Below, piece by piece: positions 63,951-64,000 of a stretch of 64,000 bases of DNA. A model generated the notes under the pieces. That model had not been told where the DNA came from. It saw only the letters and a list, made by a program, of their open reading frames with translations, and searched no databases. The DNA is from JACJYC01 sp964558465 (GTDB lineage: Bacteria > Bacteroidota > Bacteroidia > Chitinophagales > Saprospiraceae), in NCBI GenBank assembly GCA_964558465.1, contig CAZLEF010000002.1, positions 99,799-163,798 of the forward strand. Reading direction: 5' to 3'. Position 1 is the first letter of the stretch. The number at the start of each line of letters is the position of its first letter. A program made the translations under genes and the position numbers.

Positions 63951-64000
63951 TACGATTGATACGATTGATACGATTGATACGATTGATACGATTGATACGA
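63946..64000 (+). repeat. Tandem repeat, nine-base unit ATTGATACG, over the stop codon
   Basis: Six copies of ATTGATACG run to the window edge and continue beyond. The first copy contains the TGA stop of the dehydrogenase gene. Confidence 0.9.

Overview
The window looks like a chromosomal segment of a Bacteroidota bacterium, most likely the Saprospiria (Haliscomenobacter/Lewinella-like). The evidence is two proteins with type B type-IX-secretion (gliding-motility, CHU_C) C-terminal domains, a giant FG-GAP/UnbV protein beside a vanadium haloperoxidase, a YpdA-type reductase, an EAD11 domain, DUF819, many short-leader lipoproteins, near absence of Shine-Dalgarno sequences, and repeated TANNTTTG (-7) promoter motifs. 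Base composition is about 50% GC, apart from an AT-rich stretch in the CRISPR-Cas effector genes.

Layout. 1-4.5 kb: end of a serine hydrolase, a sugar isomerase/oxidoreductase pair, a membrane protein and a baeRF-type protein. 4.5-9.3 kb: FG-GAP/UnbV protein and vanadium haloperoxidase. 9.4-10.5 kb: a small unrecognised pair that resembles a membrane-anchored toxin and its immunity protein. 10.5-19.3 kb: YpdA, a REC-PAS-pseudokinase-REC protein translationally coupled to an Rcp1-type response regulator, a divergent prenyl synthase, an acetyltransferase, an SH3 protein, DprA and an alkaline phosphatase. 19.6-25.1 kb: a secreted protein built on 22 'GCDS' repeats plus SprB repeats. 25.1-31.9 kb: DUF819 transporter-like protein, a lipoprotein-SCO-superoxide dismutase operon, CtlX, and a SUI1/eIF1-like factor. 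32.3-36.6 kb: rpsO-pnp and an acyltransferase-like membrane protein. 36.7-37.3 kb: a tRNA-Pro(CGG) locus with partial copies of its 5' and 3' halves on either side, duplicated terminators and a very long hairpin. 37.4-38.1 kb: two DUF433 antitoxin-like genes and the stump of their PIN-like partner.

38.4-52.4 kb is the centrepiece: a WYL regulator, a complete type I-B CRISPR-Cas locus (cas8b-cas7-cas5-cas3-cas6-cas1-cas2-cas4) and a leader followed by 56 apparently identical 37-bp repeats with 55 spacers. GC content jumps abruptly inside cas6, so the effector and adaptation halves seem to have different histories. 52.4-64 kb: a pRiA4b ORF-3-like protein, a small cytochrome-like lipoprotein, a two-gene operon of an EAD11-transmembrane protein and a secreted TPR protein, urocanate hydratase, a second T9SS protein and a 2-hydroxyacid dehydrogenase.

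A cross-cutting feature is a set of locus-specific short tandem repeats (unit 7-15 bp) in gene-end gaps. Several are self-complementary and can fold into long hairpins. The most novel-looking items are this repeat family, the EAD11/TPR operon, the degenerate kinase sandwiched between receiver domains, the rearranged tRNA-Pro locus, and the mosaic CRISPR-Cas locus.
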